The position numbers and the translations under genes are program-made. Shown here in pieces: positions 62,278 through 64,000 of a DNA stretch of 64,000 nucleotides; positions within the stretch are counted from its first letter, which is position 1, and each line of letters opens with the position of its first letter. Origin of the DNA: Vibrio pomeroyi. Lineage in GTDB: Bacteria > Pseudomonadota > Gammaproteobacteria > Enterobacterales > Vibrionaceae. A model generated the notes under the pieces. That model searched no databases. It had not been told where the DNA came from and saw nothing but the letters and a program-made list of their open reading frames with translations. The DNA is taken from NCBI RefSeq assembly GCF_024347595.1, contig NZ_AP025506.1:2108001-2172000 (forward strand). Reading direction: 5' to 3'.

Positions 62278-63096
62278 ATGTCTACTCTTACCCTAAAAGG
62301 GCTTACCAAGCACTACTCCAGTTCTGATAAAGCCCTGACCAACGTTAGCTTGTCGGTGAATGCCGGCGAGGTTGTTGGATTGATTGGCCCATCTGGTGCC
62401 GGAAAATCAACGCTTATTCGTTGTATTAACCGACTCACCGAGCCCACCAGCGGCGAAGTTATCTTTTCCAATACCAATCTTGAAACGCTCTCTAAACGTC
62501 AACTAAGACAATCACGCCGTGAGATTGGGATGATCTTCCAAGAGTACGCACTGATTGAGCGTTTAACGGTAATGGAAAACGTGCTTTCAGGCCGTTTAGG
62601 ATATGTGAATTTCTGGCAAAGCTTCACTCGCCGTTTCCCAGAGTCAGATATCCAAGCCGCTTATGCCCTACTCGACCGTGTTGGATTGTTAGAGCACGCC
62701 AATAAGAGAGCCGATGCTCTGTCGGGTGGTCAGCGTCAACGTGTTGGTATTGCGCGCGCACTTGCTCAGAAACCAAAATTACTGTTGATTGATGAGCCAA
62801 CCGCGGCACTTGATCCACGTACTGCACGCCAAATCATGCGCTTGATTAGCGAAATTTGTTCAGAGCAACAGCTCCCTGCCATCATCAATATCCACGATGT
62901 TCAGTTAGCCAAACAGTTTGTGGATCGCGTTGTCGGCCTGAATGCGGGTTGTGTGGTGTTTGATGATAAGCCAAACCTACTCACCGAAGACGTGCTGACA
63001 CAGATCTACGGTGAAGAAGATTGGAGCCAACAAGCAGAAGAAGAGGAAGATGATTTGATCATCACGAACCCTCGCTTGTCTGAGGCAACAATATGA
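62278..63096 (+). CDS. phnC: Phosphonate-type ABC transporter ATP-binding protein
   Basis: About 272 residues from ATG 62278, with AGGAA just upstream (the frame extends to 62188 without a good site). Walker [11 protein letters not shown]-loop [10 protein letters not shown], signature [15 protein letters not shown], Walker [15 protein letters not shown]-loop NIHDVQLA. The tail is acidic (AEEEEDD). It powers uptake by PhnE at the inner face of the membrane. The stop overlaps the phnE start by four bases (ATGA), so translation is coupled. Confidence 0.94.
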   Translation: MSTLTLKGLTKHYSSSDKALTNVSLSVNAGEVVGLIGPSGAGKSTLIRCINRLTEPTSGEVIFSNTNLETLSKRQLRQSRREIGMIFQEYALIERLTVMENVLSGRLGYVNFWQSFTRRFPESDIQAAYALLDRVGLLEHANKRADALSGGQRQRVGIARALAQKPKLLLIDEPTAALDPRTARQIMRLISEICSEQQLPAIINIHDVQLAKQFVDRVVGLNAGCVVFDDKPNLLTEDVLTQIYGEEDWSQQAEEEEDDLIITNPRLSEATI

Positions 63097-63926
63097 CTCA
63101 ACCATATCCAAATCAAACTCAGCGCTTAGCACAGCAATATCCAACACAGTGGACCAAGCCGCCACTGATTTCTAACCCATGGTTGCGTTGGAGTTTGATC
63201 ATCATTGTTGCGGTGTACTTATACCTTGCAACTCAATCGGTGCACATAAACTGGACTCGAATTTACGAAGGCAGCGAGCGCGGTTGGCAGTTCATTTTAG
63301 CGTTCATGAACCCAGATTTTGGTGGTCGTTGGAACAACATCTCACAAGGTTTGATTGAGAGCTTAACCATGACACTCACATCAACCGTGGCAGGTGTCAT
63401 TCTTTCGATCCCATTCGGATTAGGCGCAGCCAAAAACCTTGCCCCGACTCCTGTTTACCTATTCTGTCGTGCGTTTATTTCAATCGCTCGTAGCTTACAA
63501 GAGATCATCGTCGCGATTCTGTGTGTCGCACTGTTTGGCTTTGGTACCTTTGCTGGTTTTGTCACGCTAACCTTCGCGACCATCGGCTTTCTTGCGAAAC
63601 TGTTTGCCGATGAGATTGAAGCCATTGACCCAGCTCCACTCACTGCAATGCGTGCAACCGGTGCAAGCTGGCTACAACAGGTGAACTATGCGATTCAAGC
63701 GCAGGTTATGCCGCGCTTTATCGGCCTTTCGATGTACCGACTCGACATCAACTTCCGTGAGTCTGCTGTGATTGGCATTGTTGGCGCAGGTGGTATCGGC
63801 GCAACATTGAATACAGCAATGGACCGCTACGAGTACAGCGCCGCAGCCGCTATTCTATTGATTATTATCGTGATCGTGATGCTGTGTGAATACCTATCTA
63901 CCATCATCCGCAAGCATGTGCAGTAA
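63093..63926 (+). CDS. phnE: Phosphonate-type ABC transporter permease
   Basis: A 277-residue inner-membrane permease with about six helices and the binding-protein-dependent transport loop ([38 protein letters not shown]). The N-terminal 40 residues are cytoplasmic. It overlaps phnC by four bases and is followed 10 bases later by a second permease gene. Confidence 0.93.
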   Translation: MTQPYPNQTQRLAQQYPTQWTKPPLISNPWLRWSLIIIVAVYLYLATQSVHINWTRIYEGSERGWQFILAFMNPDFGGRWNNISQGLIESLTMTLTSTVAGVILSIPFGLGAAKNLAPTPVYLFCRAFISIARSLQEIIVAILCVALFGFGTFAGFVTLTFATIGFLAKLFADEIEAIDPAPLTAMRATGASWLQQVNYAIQAQVMPRFIGLSMYRLDINFRESAVIGIVGAGGIGATLNTAMDRYEYSAAAAILLIIIVIVMLCEYLSTIIRKHVQ

Positions 63927-63936
63927 GGAACGACTA

Positions 63937-64000
63937 ATGAGCACGCTAAATGACACACCTTCAAGCGCTATAAATCGTACCCAATGGCAGCGTTACGATA
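63937..64000 (+). CDS. phnE: Start of a second phnE-type permease (partial)
   Basis: ATG at 63937 with AAGGA 8 bases upstream opens a frame that runs off the window after 21 codons (MSTLNDTPSSAINRTQWQRYD). Paired permease genes are common in phnDCEE operons. Identity rests mainly on position. Confidence 0.55.
   Translation, partial: MSTLNDTPSSAINRTQWQRYD

Noticed and set aside
1..64000. CRISPR arrays, tRNA or rRNA genes
   Set aside because: No regularly spaced identical repeats and no cloverleaf or rRNA-like sequence were seen. The only multi-copy elements are attC sites, operator-like sites and short tandem repeats.

Overview
The window looks like part of a chromosome of a marine Vibrio, most likely of the Splendidus clade (V. 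splendidus, V. cyclitrophicus, V. tasmaniensis and relatives). The reasons are VCR-type integron attC sites, a vibriolysin-type secreted metalloprotease, a DUF3332 lipoprotein, three chemoreceptors and a large alginate-utilisation locus whose parts resemble those described in V. splendidus (AlyB, DehR, Toa-type symporters, KdgM-type porins). Family names are from memory of protein motifs; no search was run.

Layout. 1-3920: remnant of an integron cassette array read on the minus strand, with three attC sites, three cassette genes and no integrase. An IS110-family (IS1111-group) element sits exactly at the core site of one attC and carries a candidate guide RNA downstream of its transposase. 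3980-20680: ordinary accessory genes: secreted metalloprotease, two LysR regulators, secreted or lipoprotein genes of unknown function, amidohydrolase, tryptophanase with a candidate TnaC-like leader, a pair of overlapping membrane-associated GTPases, and an MsrA-like protein. 21000-23700: a chemoreceptor and small hypothetical genes.

23850-60960: the alginate region. It holds seven lyase genes (PL6, PL38-like, PL7, PL18-like, CBM32-PL7 AlyB, a two-lyase fusion, and a cytoplasmic PL15/PL17-like oligoalginate lyase), two KdgM-type porins, two nearly duplicate sodium:solute symporters, a DEH-reductase-like HIBADH-family enzyme, an SDR, three FadR-type GntR regulators and two further chemoreceptors. 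Lipoprotein and secreted lyases cut the polymer, porins and symporters import oligomers and monomers, the cytoplasmic lyase makes DEH, and the reductases feed it into KDG metabolism. The KDG kinase, the KDPG aldolase and KdgF are not in the window. Unrelated genes (a DnaQ-like exonuclease, a cNMP/CBS/DUF294 protein, a MATE transporter) lie within the region.

The main genome-scale signal is a short operator-like palindrome, TTGTAnTACAA and degenerate forms, upstream of most alginate genes and of two of the three GntR genes. It fits the known FadR-subfamily operator pattern. One perfect copy overlaps a promoter with no protein gene behind it, followed by an 11-bp hairpin and a strong terminator: a candidate alginate-regulated small RNA of about 220 nt (52934-53156).

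60960-64000: start of a phosphonate/phosphate-type ABC transporter operon (phnD, phnC, phnE, and a second permease cut by the window edge).
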